DNA of 19,615 bases. It comes from Terramyces sp. JEL0728 (Eukaryota; Chytridiomycota; Chytridiomycetes; Rhizophydiales; Terramycetaceae). The notes beneath the pieces are model-generated. The model was not told the origin of the DNA. It saw only the letters and a list, made by a program, of their open reading frames with translations, and did no database searches. Below are positions 19,068-19,615 of this stretch, piece after piece. The stretch's first letter is position 1; every line of letters starts with the position of its first letter. The stretch lies in contig JADIIU010000186.1 in NCBI GenBank assembly GCA_027603945.1, forward strand, positions 1 through 19,615, given 5' to 3'. The translations under genes were made by a program, and so were the position numbers.

Positions 19068-19367
19068 GGATTACGTTAGACAACCACAGCATTTTAGTAG
19101 ATATTGCAAAAGAAGTCTGCTAGAACCGCTCTTGTTTGTTTATTTTAGTATTGTACCAGGGTTTAGCTCTGGACCTTCATACCAATTCTATGCAAGTAAA
19201 AAGTCATGTGATTAATGTGATGAGTAAACTGAATACCTGCTCCATCAAGTATATGCAATACTAACGAGTTGGTTCCGGTATTCAAGAGCTGTTTAAATGA
19301 GAAAACACTTTTACAGATTGCTACTTTATCGTTCTTTAATTACAACCCGATTTATTAACAAATTAAC
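19068..19367. other. Stretch with no recognised gene between members 3 and 4
   Basis: About 300 bp. It contains the member 4 poly(A) signal (AATAAA, minus strand, 19356-19351). There is an open minus-strand stretch of roughly 58 codons without an ATG near its start, which I do not regard as a gene. Nothing else is recognisable. Confidence 0.4.
19351..19356 (-). terminator. AATAAA poly(A) signal of tandem family member 4
   Basis: Minus-strand AATAAA lies 11 nt past the TGA stop (19370-19368). Confidence 0.45.
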
Positions 19368-19499
19368 TCATTTTTTCTTTGCATTTTCCAGTAACTGGAT
19401 CCTGTCGTTGATTGAATTTAATGCCTGTCTGGTCACCACCAGCTGTATCCCAAGAGCTGTACTAGAGATTGCAAGACTGATTGCTGGGATGTATTTCAT
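19368..19499 (-). CDS. Small membrane-type protein, tandem family member 4 (43 aa)
   Basis: ATG at 19499 gives exactly 43 aa starting MKYIPAISLAISSTALGIQL, then VVTRQALNSINDRIQLLENA and KKK. The hydrophobic N-terminal segment and the following amphipathic helix match member 3 residue for residue in length. An upstream in-frame ATG at 19553 would add 18 residues (MNHSHGYLGRQFHNKPFS). All siblings start at the conserved site, so 19499 is preferred. The upstream motif TCACAGCCACG is at 19548-19538. The array may continue past the right window edge. The function is unknown. Confidence 0.66.
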   Translation of the reverse strand: MKYIPAISLAISSTALGIQLVVTRQALNSINDRIQLLENAKKK

Positions 19500-19537
19500 T
19501 GAGAAAGGTTTGTTGTGAAACTGCCTCCCTAAATACC

Positions 19538-19548
19538 CGTGGCTGTGA
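19538..19548 (-). promoter_or_regulatory. Shared 11-nt upstream motif TCACAGCCACG (member 4)
   Basis: Identical to the 11-mer before member 3; here it ends 38 nt before the ATG and is followed by GGGTATTTAGGG. Confidence 0.4.
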
Positions 19549-19615
19549 TTCACTCCCTGTCACCATGATAAGCCAGACATTTGGGGTCTGTGCAAACCCT
19601 CTTGATTTATGCTGT

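Noticed and set aside
19192..19367. About 58 open codons on the minus strand between microprotein members 3 and 4
   Set aside because: No ATG near the start of the open stretch, no family resemblance, no splice sites that would link it to a neighbour.

Overview
The window is gene-dense nuclear DNA from a eukaryote, most likely an early-diverging zoosporic fungus or a close opisthokont relative. The fungal signal is a cytochrome b5–acyl-CoA dehydrogenase fusion, a nitronate monooxygenase, a GH85 ENGase and a METTL25-type protein. The zoosporic inference rests on a CFAP97/Hemingway-like flagellar gene. The standard genetic code fits every exon. I cannot name the species.

The coding genes are interrupted by spliceosomal introns of only 19-22 nt. 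I reconstructed 19 of them by requiring GT..AG ends plus an unbroken, family-consistent protein across each junction (lengths: 19 nt twice, 20 nt six times, 21 nt nine times, 22 nt twice). Nearly all have a YTRAY-like branch site a few bases before the 3' AG. Intergenic distances are also tiny: 34 bp between two divergent start codons, and 1 bp between two convergent stop codons. AATAAA signals often overlap the stop codon itself.

Layout. 1-52: 5' part of tRNA-Leu(UAA), minus strand. 418-967: SRPBCC/START-like protein (+). 1016-2467: CFAP97-like protein (-). 2507-3619: Cwc21/SRRM2-like spliceosomal SR protein (-). 3654-5104: METTL25-like methyltransferase-fold protein (+), divergent from Cwc21. 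5106-7033: ENGase, GH85 (-). 7114-8469: F-box protein (-). 8553-11196: USP4/11/15-type ubiquitin protease (-). 11553-14456: M1 zinc aminopeptidase with an N-terminal membrane anchor (+). 14471-15472: nitronate monooxygenase (-). 15832-17743: acyl-CoA dehydrogenase with two tandem N-terminal cytochrome b5 domains (+). 17790-19499: four small, mutually related minus-strand genes (43-69 aa), each a hydrophobic N-terminal segment followed by a charged amphipathic segment, plus one unrelated 50-codon ORF.

How the genes relate. Most are independent housekeeping genes. ENGase, the F-box protein and the USP all touch glycoprotein or ubiquitin-linked protein turnover, but nothing in the sequence ties them into one pathway. 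The nitronate monooxygenase and the b5-ACAD are divergent flavoproteins sharing a 359-bp promoter region. The most novel items are the ultra-short introns carrying in-frame stop codons, the stop/poly(A) overlap, the tandem microprotein family, and a cytochrome b5 duplication in which only one copy carries an intron.
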